The notes under the pieces are model-generated. The model was not told the DNA's origin and did no database searches. It saw only the letters and a program-made list of their open reading frames with translations. DNA of 64,000 bases from VXYK01 sp965214565 (GTDB taxonomy: Bacteria > Actinomycetota > Acidimicrobiia > Acidimicrobiales > Aldehydirespiratoraceae): NCBI GenBank assembly GCA_965214565.1, contig OZ243951.1:1302001-1366000 (forward strand), read 5' to 3'. Position numbers and translations under genes: made by a program. This document shows, piece by piece, positions 1 to 7,236 of this stretch (its first letter is position 1; the number at the start of each line of letters is the position of its first letter).

Positions 1-148
1 TCTCGATGCGGTCTCCAGGGTCGAGCGCCAACGCGGTGGCGCCGCCTCCGGTGACCCGGTACCGTTCGGTGCCCGGGTCGAGCAGCCACAGACCGGGTTC
101 GAGCACCCTCGGCAGCACTTTGTCGATACTGATCGTGCTAATGCTCAT
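1..148 (-). CDS. N-terminus of a truncated gene (possible DUF1989/urea-carboxylase-associated-like protein)
   Basis: The frame is open from the ATG at 146-148 to the window edge, giving 49 residues. It starts inside the last codons of the upstream membrane protein gene (11 bp overlap), a typical sign of translational coupling, so it is the last visible gene of the amt-led minus-strand series. The visible part holds a short beta-rich stretch and a GGGATALALDPGDRIE segment. This resembles the start of DUF1989-type proteins, which often accompany aminomethyltransferase-like or urea-carboxylase genes. That match rests on pattern memory from 49 residues only, so the family call is weak. The reality of the gene is better supported than its identity. 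Confidence 0.45.
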   Translation of the reverse strand, partial: MSISTISIDKVLPRVLEPGLWLLDPGTERYRVTGGGATALALDPGDRIE

Positions 149-509
149 CGTCGGTTGCCTCGGAAGGCGCGGAGACCGAGGCGAACAGGTCCCAAAGCAG
201 AAGCACCGCTGTCGCCAGTGCGGCGACAGTCACGATGATCACGCCGATGCCGAGATCGGGGGGACCGCTGCTGGAGAGGTTCAGCATGGCTCGCCCGGCG
301 ACGGCTGCGACGAATCCCGCGCCGCACCATGCCGGTCGAAACTTGACTCGGATCAGCACGAAGGTGACGAGTAGTGCGAGGAAGGCCACTTGGCCGTCGT
401 TGGCACCGAAGCCGTTCGTGTCGGTATCGCCGGTCTCCCAGGGAAGGAGAAGGGAGGCGACGGCGATAACCAAGCAGAGCTGAGCCAGATGCGCACGCGT
501 GAGCCTCAT
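138..509 (-). CDS. Small four-helix membrane protein
   Basis: This 123-residue protein has four hydrophobic segments, at about residues 8-24, 40-56, 60-76 and 82-104, and an acidic C-terminal tail ending SEATDDEH. It has no recognisable family motif. It sits 73 bp downstream of a 43-residue membrane protein and its end overlaps the next gene, so it probably belongs to the amt-led transcript. A role in the membrane alongside Amt is inferred only from position. An ATG start is present. Most of the protein is hydrophobic and charge is concentrated at the ends, as expected for an integral protein. Confidence 0.6.
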   Translation of the reverse strand: MRLTRAHLAQLCLVIAVASLLLPWETGDTDTNGFGANDGQVAFLALLVTFVLIRVKFRPAWCGAGFVAAVAGRAMLNLSSSGPPDLGIGVIIVTVAALATAVLLLWDLFASVSAPSEATDDEH

Positions 510-582
510 GATCGGCTCAGCGTTGATGGCGGGAGTGTAGGGGGCACATCAACGTGAACTGTACCCCCTACCCCGCTGGGCG

Positions 583-714
583 TCAGGCGCCCGCGACGAC
601 TTGAATGCAAATGACGGCGAAGATGATGCAGACGATGGAGAAGATCACCACCGCCCTCTCCACGCCTTTGTCGTGGCCTTGCATTTCGTCGAATTCAACT
701 TGTTTTCCAGCCAT
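583..714 (-). CDS. 43-residue single-helix membrane protein
   Basis: This very short gene starts at an ATG preceded by a GGAGGG ribosome-binding sequence that lies inside the end of the upstream 79-residue gene. The protein has a charged N-terminal half (about residues 1-20) and one strongly hydrophobic helix (about residues 21-40, rich in V, I and C) ending VVAGA. Two bases separate it from the gene upstream, so the two are probably co-translated. No family is recognised. Small single-helix proteins in such tandem sets often form part of a membrane complex, but nothing here shows the partner. The close packing and good ribosome-binding site are the main support. Confidence 0.6.
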   Translation of the reverse strand: MAGKQVEFDEMQGHDKGVERAVVIFSIVCIIFAVICIQVVAGA

Positions 715-716
715 GT

Positions 717-956
717 TCAGCCCTCCATGCCCGCGTCTTGCGAGTTGTACTTGCCAGCGAGACGCTCGGCGGATTCGTTGAGCAGGGCATTCTCGCGCCT
801 GGTCACCGCGACTCCGGAATACACCGAGATGACGATGGCTATGAGCGTGATGAGTACCGTGGCGAAGTTTCCGCCTGGTCCCCATGTGAAGTACCCCGTT
901 GTTCCGTCAGCGGCTTCCAGCGCCGCTTCCCAACTATCGTAGGGAAATGTGTTCAT
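717..956 (-). CDS. 79-residue single-helix membrane protein
   Basis: The ATG start follows an AAGGAGA ribosome-binding sequence at optimal spacing. Residues 1-28 are polar and aromatic, residues 29-50 form one transmembrane helix (TVLITLIAIVISVYSGVAV), and the remaining C-terminal tail is charged and probably cytoplasmic. It lies 44 bp after a 39-residue membrane protein and 2 bp before a 43-residue one, all on the amt strand. No family is recognised. The run of three one-helix proteins after an Amt transporter suggests small accessory subunits, which is inference from order only. Confidence 0.6.
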   Translation of the reverse strand: MNTFPYDSWEAALEAADGTTGYFTWGPGGNFATVLITLIAIVISVYSGVAVTRRENALLNESAERLAGKYNSQDAGMEG

Positions 957-1000
957 TTAGTTCTCCTTAATGAGTGAACGTTTGTTCAGGTCGTGTTGTC

Positions 1001-1120
1001 TCAGGTGGGGCGGTCCGGCTTCTTTCGTCGGCGCTTGCGCATCCCCCAGTACCCGGCGGACGCGACCACGAGGTACATGAGTGCGATTGCTGCGATGAAC
1101 TGAAGCCATGAACCGGACAC
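1001..1120 (-). CDS. 39-residue single-helix membrane protein directly after amt
   Basis: This gene reads from a GTG at 1118-1120 to a TGA at 1001-1003 and gives 39 residues. One helix spans about residues 4-24 (WLQFIAAIALMYLVVASAGY), followed by a very basic tail (RKRRRKKPDRP), which fits an N-out, C-in single-span protein. It begins 5 bp after the amt stop codon. A GAGG sequence lies immediately before the GTG, too close for ideal spacing, so the exact start is uncertain, although no other start gives a better protein. The hydrophobic-then-basic pattern and tight spacing behind amt support a real gene. Confidence 0.55.
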   Translation of the reverse strand: MSGSWLQFIAAIALMYLVVASAGYWGMRKRRRKKPDRPT

Positions 1121-1125
1121 CCTCG

Positions 1126-2511
1126 CTATTTGAGGTCGGCGTAGGCCGCTCGTAGAACAGCTTCAGCCGGCTCTTCGGAACCGTCGGCGTTGACGATCGG
1201 CTCAGTGGCACGACCGAACTCCGGATAGAAGTCCGTCTCGAACTCTGCCATGTCGAGGCCCTCGATCTCCACTTCGGGCGGGACCCGCAGCAGGTTCATC
1301 TTCTTGAGGATTCCAGATCCGATGTAGCCGGAGAGGAATGCCAATGGGAACAGAGCTGCAACACCCACGAGCTGGCCGAGGAACGAGGTTTCGATTCCTG
1401 CGGCGCCGGTCGGGTAGCCCCCGGCGACGATGCCAACCAGCAGTACGCCCCAGAACCCCATGACTCCGTGGACTGCGACCGCTCCGACTGCGTCGTCGAT
1501 CCGGGCTTTCTGCTCAATCCAGTTGCCTACGTGGTAGGCGAGGCCAGCGGAGAAGAACGCAAGTATCAAGACCAGCGACGGGTTGTAGATGTCGGCGCCT
1601 GCCGACACCGCCACTACCCCGGCGAGGCCTCCGGACAATGTCCAGAACGGGTCACCCTTGGCGAAGATGTATCCGCCGGCGAAGCCGCCCGCGAAGCCCA
1701 TCGTGATCGTGAAGGTGATCGCTGACAGTGTTGCCGGGTTGAAGTAGATGTTGGCCCAACCGGGTGTGGTATCGGCGGTGATCGCCAGACAAGCTGCGTA
1801 GAAGGCGTAGAACGCGGTGAAGATGATCATCAGCCCCATCAACGTGAGATGAAGGTTGTGGGGCTTGAACACTCGGGTGCCTCCGTTGCGGTCGTATCTG
1901 CCGATTCTCGGACCCAGGTTGAACAACACCCCCAGGGCAAAGATTCCGGCGATGCCGTGGACCACGCCTGATGCAGCGAAGTCGTGGTAGCCGAAGTGGA
2001 TTGGCAACCAACCTCCGTAGCTCCACCCCCAGGCTGCGGCGATCACCCAGATCAGACCACCCATGAGGGCGGTCAACCACAGGTATGCCGAGATGCGGAT
2101 GCGCTCGAGCACAGCACCGGACATGATCGAACCGGTCGTCCAGGAGAACAGTACGAATGCGGCCCAGAAGACACCGCTGATGTTGTCACCGAGGTTGGGG
2201 CCCATTGAGCCGTCCCATGGGACGCCGTAGCCGTCACCGCAGAAATACGCTCCTTCCCCTGCGTTCCCTGCCCCGTCGGCTGTGGTCGTCGGTATGAAAC
2301 CTTCCTCCATACAGAAGTAGACCCACCACCCGAGGTAGTAGAACGTCGGTGTGACCACCGCGATAGTCATAATGTTCTTCATCGCCGTGGACATGATGTT
2401 CTTGCGTCGGCTTACGCCAGCTTCGTAGGTCATGAAACCTACGTGCAGTAACCACATGATCGCGACGGTGAAGAAGTAATAGGCCTCTGTGAACACTACT
2501 GATGTGTCCAT
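1126..2511 (-). CDS. amt: Ammonium transporter (Amt/MEP/Rh family)
   Basis: At 461 residues this is a typical Amt, a trimeric inner-membrane channel that takes up ammonium. About eleven hydrophobic segments are visible. The first carries the family pattern AGVSRRKN near residues 31-38. The two pore histidines sit in GVVHGIAG (about residue 185) and AVHGVMGFWG (about residue 345). The first helix reads LLHVGFMTYEAG rather than the glutamine-containing form common in enterobacterial AmtB, as in several environmental Amt lineages. The roughly 45-residue C-terminal tail is cytoplasmic. No glnK/glnB partner gene follows. Instead four small membrane proteins and a truncated gene run in the same direction, which is unusual. 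Upstream, 123 bp separate it from the next same-strand gene, so it probably has its own promoter. Confidence 0.93.
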   Translation of the reverse strand: MDTSVVFTEAYYFFTVAIMWLLHVGFMTYEAGVSRRKNIMSTAMKNIMTIAVVTPTFYYLGWWVYFCMEEGFIPTTTADGAGNAGEGAYFCGDGYGVPWDGSMGPNLGDNISGVFWAAFVLFSWTTGSIMSGAVLERIRISAYLWLTALMGGLIWVIAAAWGWSYGGWLPIHFGYHDFAASGVVHGIAGIFALGVLFNLGPRIGRYDRNGGTRVFKPHNLHLTLMGLMIIFTAFYAFYAACLAITADTTPGWANIYFNPATLSAITFTITMGFAGGFAGGYIFAKGDPFWTLSGGLAGVVAVSAGADIYNPSLVLILAFFSAGLAYHVGNWIEQKARIDDAVGAVAVHGVMGFWGVLLVGIVAGGYPTGAAGIETSFLGQLVGVAALFPLAFLSGYIGSGILKKMNLLRVPPEVEIEGLDMAEFETDFYPEFGRATEPIVNADGSEEPAEAVLRAAYADLK

Positions 2512-2634
2512 AGGCGCACCCCCAATTCTTCGTGCTAATTCCGACCTTGTGGCCGGACATCGGCGACACTAGCACACCGGCGGCAAAGTGTCGAATGTCA
2601 CTTTTGCCCTTTGTGGCGTACGTGGCTGAAGTGG

Positions 2635-2997
2635 CTAACCGTCGGGGGCGGTGATCTCGATGTCGAGGACGTCGCCGGTGCTGGCGTCTACCCTCACGGT
2701 TGCGTGGTGGAGGAAATCGTTGCGGCCTCCGTCCGGGTCGTGCACGGTGAACACGACGATCCAGACGGCGCTGGTCGGGATCCCCTGGCGCAGCACTCTG
2801 GCTTCGGTGTTCTCTGGCTCGAAATAGCCTTCGTGTACCTCGAATGCGGCTGTGGCGTTGGACACCGCTTCTTCTCGGTCTATATCAACTCCTGAGCATC
2901 CGCGCATCAAGAATACGACGACCAACAGCCCGGCAGCTACGAACAGCAGCCTGCGCGAGTTCATCCGACCCTTGATTCTGTCGCTCCAGTTGCTCAC
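2635..2997 (-). CDS. Membrane-anchored protein with a PepSY-like domain
   Basis: This 120-residue protein has a basic start, one transmembrane helix at about residues 15-33, and an exported domain. The exported part begins DREEAVSNATAAF and ends VRVDASTGDVLDIEI. Both are features of PepSY-type domains, in which a helix is followed by strands ending in a D-x-x-T-G-x-V pattern. PepSY domains are generally thought to act as inhibitors or folding modules outside the membrane, and no specific target can be named here. It follows a small membrane protein gene by 16 bp and is probably co-transcribed with it. The PepSY call is from pattern only. Confidence 0.55.
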   Translation of the reverse strand: MSNWSDRIKGRMNSRRLLFVAAGLLVVVFLMRGCSGVDIDREEAVSNATAAFEVHEGYFEPENTEARVLRQGIPTSAVWIVVFTVHDPDGGRNDFLHHATVRVDASTGDVLDIEITAPDG

Positions 2998-3013
2998 GGG
3001 CCAGTCACCTCGG

Positions 3014-3220
3014 TTAGTTGGGGGGCCTGCGCACCAGACGCAGGATCACGTATCCGAACACATGGGTGATCGCCACGAAGCTCATCCACCACAGGGTCGT
3101 CTTCCGGTTGTAGGCGCGCTCCCGGCATTCCCAGAGCGTCAACAGCAGAGCTCCGACGAGGAACAGCCACAGCATGATGCTCTCGGCGGCATCATCGCCT
3201 ATCAAGATCATCAGACCCAT
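3014..3220 (-). CDS. Small two-helix membrane protein
   Basis: From the ATG at 3220 this gives 68 residues, MGLMILIGDDAAES onward, with helices at about residues 16-32 and 44-62 separated by a charged loop (CRERAYNRKTT) and ending RRPPN. The frame is open further upstream to 3283, but that extension is less hydrophobic and runs toward the divergent plus-strand gene, so the inner start is preferred. The two-helix layout with W-W in the second helix recalls short membrane domains of the PLDc_N type, but the match is not firm. It sits just before the PepSY-like gene on the same strand. Confidence 0.45.
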   Translation of the reverse strand: MGLMILIGDDAAESIMLWLFLVGALLLTLWECRERAYNRKTTLWWMSFVAITHVFGYVILRLVRRPPN

Positions 3221-3348
3221 GCGGTTGGAGCCTAAACCACATGGTGGCGCGTAACCAGACAAACACGTTGTTGAGCCAAACATGTGGCCACCCGAAACTA
3301 ACGGCTCGGCGCTTAGCCCTTGGGCAACAGTTGCTTCTATGCTTCGGG

Positions 3349-4500
3349 ATGCCTGAGATCATGTTCGGGCCTCGGGTCCGGAAATCCCCGTACTACGAGG
3401 CGACGGTGGCTGCGGGTGTCAGCGCCTTCACCGTCTACAACCACATGTACATGCCGATCTCTTACGGTGACCCGGCCGAAGAGTATCGCCGTCTGACTGA
3501 GCGGGTGGCGCTGTGGGACGTGGCCGCCCAACGCCAGATCGAGATTGTCGGCAGTGACGCCGCGGCATTCACCCAGTACCTGTCTGCGCGCGACCTCGGG
3601 GGAATGAAACCTGGTCGGGCTCGTTACGCGCCGATCTGTGATCACGACGGCAACCTGATCAACGATCCTGTGGCGCTGTGTCTCGAAGACGACCGGTTCT
3701 GGCTCTCGATCGCCGACAGCGACTTGGGCTATCTGGCCAAAGCGGTCGCCGCGGAACGGCGTGCCGATGTGAGGGTTTTCGAGCCGGACGTTTCGCCGTT
3801 GGCGATTCAGGGGCCCTGCGCTGAAGAGCTTGCCGTCGACCTGTTCGGCGCTGATGTGGTGGGTTCGCTGGGGTTCTTCCACCATGTCGGGGTGGAGCTC
3901 GACGGGATCGAGTTGGTGCTGTGCCGGTCCGGATGGAGCAAGCAGGGCGGCTTTGAGCTGTTCTTGACCGACGGGTCTCGGGGTGTGGAGCTCTGGAACA
4001 GGGTGATGGCGGCCGGGGCTCGTTTCGGGATCGGGCCGGGTGCGCCCAATCCGGTTGAGCGGATCGAGAGCGGGCTGCTGTCGTACGGGTCGGACAACGA
4101 TTCGAGGACGAATCCGTTCGAGGCCGGGCTCGGGAGGTGGGTGAACCTTGACGGTGAGCACGACTTCGTCGGTAAGGCGGCTCTGCTCGCGCGGGCTGAG
4201 CGCGGGATCGAGCGCAGTCTCATCAACGTCTCGTTCGTCGGTGTCGACGGCTCGAGTTTGGCCGGTGTGCTGCCCCTGGAGCATCCCCGTACGCTGCGGT
4301 TGGACGGGCGGGTCGTGGGCGAGCTTCGCAATGCTGTCTGGTCTCCGCGGCTGGGGCACGGCATAGGTATCGCCCTGGTGGCCACCTCCGCGGCGGTTCC
4401 CGGTACGTGCCTGGTGGTCGAGATCGACGGCACCGTATTCTCGGTGCTGGTATCGCCCGAACCGTTCGGCGCTCCCCGCCGCCCGATAATTCAAAGCTGA
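3349..4500 (+). CDS. GcvT/DmdA-like aminomethyltransferase-family protein
   Basis: The protein belongs to the glycine-cleavage T-protein fold, which binds tetrahydrofolate and takes a one-carbon unit from a substrate. From the ATG at 3349 it has 383 residues. The segments YNHMYMP, EEYRRLTERVALWDVAAQRQ and GMKPGRARYAPICDHDGNLI, and the C-terminal NPFEAGLGRWVNLD, follow the pattern of DmdA, the dimethylsulfoniopropionate demethylase, and its unassigned relatives. The frame is open from 3241, but the first 36 residues are non-conserved and overlap the divergent gene, so 3349 (or 3361) is the likely start. True DmdA cannot be told from related sarcosine- or betaine-type demethylases without a tree. 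Nothing else of the DMSP pathway (dmdB-D) is nearby, although an acyl-CoA dehydrogenase and synthetase occur about 40 kb away. Confidence 0.75.
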   Translation: MPEIMFGPRVRKSPYYEATVAAGVSAFTVYNHMYMPISYGDPAEEYRRLTERVALWDVAAQRQIEIVGSDAAAFTQYLSARDLGGMKPGRARYAPICDHDGNLINDPVALCLEDDRFWLSIADSDLGYLAKAVAAERRADVRVFEPDVSPLAIQGPCAEELAVDLFGADVVGSLGFFHHVGVELDGIELVLCRSGWSKQGGFELFLTDGSRGVELWNRVMAAGARFGIGPGAPNPVERIESGLLSYGSDNDSRTNPFEAGLGRWVNLDGEHDFVGKAALLARAERGIERSLINVSFVGVDGSSLAGVLPLEHPRTLRLDGRVVGELRNAVWSPRLGHGIGIALVATSAAVPGTCLVVEIDGTVFSVLVSPEPFGAPRRPIIQS

Positions 4501-4546
4501 GGTTCGACGGTGGAAATCGGGGGGGTTTTGGGGTAGAAACAATGGT

Positions 4547-5329
4547 GTGTTGATCGTTGTTTCCCCGGCGAAGTCGCTGGATTACGAGTCGAAGTTGGCC
4601 ACGAAGAAATGCAGTGAGCCGCGGCTTCTGGACCACAGCCGTGAGCTGGTCGAGGTGATGGCGCAGAAGTCGCCGTCAGAGCTCAGTGAGTTGATGTCGA
4701 TCTCGCCGGCGCTGGCCGAGCTCAACCATGAGCGTTTCGGGGATTTCCAGATCCCGTTCACTCCCGAGAATGCTCGGCCAGCGGTGTTGGCCTTCAACGG
4801 CGACGTCTACATGGGGATGGAACCGCAGACGTTCAGCGAGCGGGACTTCACGCATGCGCAGAAGACGTTGAGGATCCTGTCGGGTCTTTATGGTGTGCTT
4901 CGGCCGCTGGATCTGATGCAGCCGTACCGGTTGGAGATGGGGAGCCGGGTGGCTACTGCTCGTGGCAGGGACCTGTACGGGTTCTGGGGCGATTCGATCA
5001 CTGATCTGCTGAATGCCGATATCGAGGCGAGTCCCGGTGCGAGTGCGCTGATCAATCTGGCCTCGAACGAGTATTTCGGTGCGGTCAACCCCGGCCGACT
5101 CGAGGCGCGGTTGGTGAGCCCGGTGTTTTTGGACTCCAAGAACGGTGCTGAGCCGAGGATCGTGAGTTTCTTCGCCAAGCGGGCCCGTGGGTCGATGGCC
5201 GGCTGGATCATCCGCAATCGGGTTCGGGCACCGAGGGCTCTGATGGAGTTCGCCGAGGACGGTTACGAATACGATCCCGACCGCTCCGACGCCGACCGCC
5301 CCGTCTTCGTCCGCTACAACCGTCCGTAG
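4547..5329 (+). CDS. yaaA: Peroxide stress protein YaaA (DUF328/UPF0246)
   Basis: The 260-residue protein begins LIVVSPAKSLDY and carries GLYGVLRPLDLMQPYRLEMG and NLASNEYFGAV, the defining patterns of the YaaA family. E. coli YaaA lowers intracellular free iron during peroxide stress and binds DNA. Its biochemical reaction is unsettled. Full family length is present. The start is a GTG at 4547, with an alternative TTG at the next codon, and no strong ribosome-binding site is visible. It is 46 bp downstream of the DmdA-like gene on the same strand and may share its transcript, although the functional link is unclear. Confidence 0.92.
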   Translation: MLIVVSPAKSLDYESKLATKKCSEPRLLDHSRELVEVMAQKSPSELSELMSISPALAELNHERFGDFQIPFTPENARPAVLAFNGDVYMGMEPQTFSERDFTHAQKTLRILSGLYGVLRPLDLMQPYRLEMGSRVATARGRDLYGFWGDSITDLLNADIEASPGASALINLASNEYFGAVNPGRLEARLVSPVFLDSKNGAEPRIVSFFAKRARGSMAGWIIRNRVRAPRALMEFAEDGYEYDPDRSDADRPVFVRYNRP

Positions 5330-5392
5330 CCCAGCTCCACATTGAAGACACTGTAATTACATGGGGTCGTCAGTTCGGCGAACCCCTCAGTA

Positions 5393-5447
5393 ATGTACTT
5401 TATGTATAATTTTCAAAGTTTGTAGTCCTGATTTCAAATAGTACATA
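5393..5447. repeat. 55-bp direct repeat, left copy, flanking the AlbA/HATPase-like gene
   Basis: This AT-rich sequence recurs at 7164-7218 in the same orientation with 52 of 55 bases identical. Both copies begin ATGTACT and end AGTACAT(A), so each also has 7-bp inverted ends. A second short direct repeat, TTTCAAA, occurs twice inside each copy. The left copy lies just upstream of the 5469 start codon, so it could also contain the promoter or operator of that gene. The strong AT bias contrasts with the surrounding GC-rich DNA. Confidence 0.85.
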
Positions 5448-5468
5448 ATCTATGTATATAATTCGTGG

Positions 5469-7130
5469 GTGGATCCTGACGAAGTAGCCGAACTTGCTAG
5501 CGCTGGCGAAACACTCACCGTCGAGTTCAAGGGAGGCGGGATCGGCCAAGACGATCTCGCTGAAGCCGTTGCGTGCCTGGCCAACGCCGAAGGAGGGCTA
5601 TTGCTGCTCGGCGTGACCGACAGGGGTACGATCAAGGGGGTCAACCCAGACAAGGAGGATTGCGCCGATCCTCAGCGGCTCTCCGCAACGATATCAACCC
5701 GTACAGAGCCACCGATCGTGGTAGCTGTTGAGATCGTCATGGTCGAGAACAAGCTGGTTGCCGTCATTGAGGTGCCCGCATCAGATTCGGTTCACGCCAC
5801 GGTCAAAGGCCGTTACGTTCGCCGAGTTCTCGATGTCAAGGGCAGACCGCAATGCCTACCAATGCGTCCGCATGAAGTGTTGGCGTCGGCAGCAGGCGAG
5901 ACGGATTTTTCTCGGCGCGTGCTCGATCGGCTTTCGTTCCAGGACCTCGACGGGAACGAGCTGACCCGAATGCGCGAACTCGCCCGTCAAGGTGATGGTG
6001 ACAGCGCACTCAGTTCATTGTCGGACACCGAACTCTTGCGAGCACTCAACCTGGTTGATGTTGACGACCGGCTGACGGTCGGTGCCGTTCTACTGTTCGG
6101 GACTGCCGAATCCATCAACCGGTTCATACCAGCCTACGAGATGGGATTTCAAGAACTTAACGGCACTGAGATCCGAGCAAATGAAATCAACCGCAACCCT
6201 TTGCTGCGCGCGATGACTCAGTTGGTCGAGCGAGTGGAGGCTCGAAACACAGAGGAAGATGTCGAGATCGGGCTGTTCCGTATTCCCCTGCCCCAATATG
6301 CGGAGTCCACGATTCGGGAGTTGATCGCTAATTCTCTGGTGCACCGCGACTACACCAAGATGGGGCTGACACTGGTTCAAATGAACGGGGATTCGCTGAC
6401 GATCTCAAACCCGGGAGGGTTCCCACCTGGGGTCAACACGAGCAACTTGATGTCGGTAATGCCTCGCCCTCGCAACCCCGCTCTGGCCGACGCCTTCAAA
6501 CGGGCCGGTCTCGTCGACCGGATCGGACGCGGGATCAGTCGGGTCTTCGAGCAACAGTTGGCACTCGGCAGACCACCACCGGACTACAGCGGCAGTACGA
6601 CCGACTCGGTGATTGTTCGCGTTCGATCTGGACCCGCTGATTCTGATCTCGCAGGCTATATCGCCCAATTCCGCCGCTCGGGAGAGGAGTTGAACCTGCG
6701 GGATCTGCTCACACTGCACGAGGTTCGGGCTGAACGCAGAATCACCACCGCTCGGGCCGCCGAGTTGTTCCAAATCGATACGTCTTCAGCTCGGGCCGAA
6801 CTCAATGCACTGGTTGAACGGGGGTTGCTCGAGTCCCGCGGTGAGAGCAGAGCACGTACCTATCACATGTCCGCGGCCTTGTATCGGCAACTCGGCGAGC
6901 TGGCACAGTATGTTCGCACGAAGGGATTCGATCAGATTCAACAGCGGGAGATGGTGCTCACCTTTGTTGGACAGCACGGTTCCATCAGCCGAGCCGAAGC
7001 CGCTGAGTTGTGCCAGATAGCTCCACTCCAGGCTGGACATCTCTTGCGCCGGTTACGCGACCGAGGCGAACTCGTGATGACCGGGGAACGGCGTACAGCC
7101 AGATACACAGCACGCCCGAAGCACTCCTGA
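5469..7130 (+). CDS. AlbA_2 (Schlafen-type) domain plus HATPase_c_4 and winged-helix regulator-like protein
   Basis: The 553-residue protein starts with an AlbA_2/Schlafen-type domain: residues 16-19 read VEFK and residues 37-54 contain NAEGGLLLLGVTDRG. It then has a GHKL-type ATPase segment of the RecG-like COG2865 family, with IRELIANSLVHRDY (about residue 280), ISNPGGFPPG and GLVDRIGRGISR. Two winged-helix segments follow at about residues 415-455 and 485-540. Such proteins are usually annotated as putative DNA-binding transcriptional regulators, and some occur in phage-defence or mobile contexts. The start is a GTG at 5469 without a clear ribosome-binding site. The gene is alone between 55-bp direct repeats and a strand change, which suggests it came in as a unit. 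Its natural function is not known. Confidence 0.82.
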   Translation: MDPDEVAELASAGETLTVEFKGGGIGQDDLAEAVACLANAEGGLLLLGVTDRGTIKGVNPDKEDCADPQRLSATISTRTEPPIVVAVEIVMVENKLVAVIEVPASDSVHATVKGRYVRRVLDVKGRPQCLPMRPHEVLASAAGETDFSRRVLDRLSFQDLDGNELTRMRELARQGDGDSALSSLSDTELLRALNLVDVDDRLTVGAVLLFGTAESINRFIPAYEMGFQELNGTEIRANEINRNPLLRAMTQLVERVEARNTEEDVEIGLFRIPLPQYAESTIRELIANSLVHRDYTKMGLTLVQMNGDSLTISNPGGFPPGVNTSNLMSVMPRPRNPALADAFKRAGLVDRIGRGISRVFEQQLALGRPPPDYSGSTTDSVIVRVRSGPADSDLAGYIAQFRRSGEELNLRDLLTLHEVRAERRITTARAAELFQIDTSSARAELNALVERGLLESRGESRARTYHMSAALYRQLGELAQYVRTKGFDQIQQREMVLTFVGQHGSISRAEAAELCQIAPLQAGHLLRRLRDRGELVMTGERRTARYTARPKHS

Positions 7131-7163
7131 CACCCTGAGCCGCCGAGATTCGATCACTAAGTT

Positions 7164-7218
7164 ATGTACTTTATGTATAATTTTCAAAGTTTGTGGTACC
7201 GATTTCAAATAGTACATA
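7164..7218. repeat. 55-bp direct repeat, right copy
   Basis: This is the second copy of the repeat at 5393-5447, same orientation, with three mismatches in the middle. It starts 33 bp after the stop codon of the AlbA/HATPase-like gene and ends 18 bp before the convergent enolase-superfamily gene. Its position outside the gene argues against a simple promoter role for this copy and in favour of the pair marking the ends of an inserted unit. No recombinase is encoded between the copies. Confidence 0.85.
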
Positions 7219-7236
7219 GCATGTGCACTAAAGCCG

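Noticed and set aside
3337..4542. Minus-strand 401-codon frame opposite the DmdA-like gene
   Set aside because: Antisense shadow in high-GC DNA. The plus strand encodes a clear family protein.
5393..5447. The 55-bp repeat as a simple promoter duplicated by chance
   Set aside because: The second copy lies outside any promoter position and the match extends over the full 55 bp, so flanking-unit origin is more likely. An operator role for the left copy stays possible.
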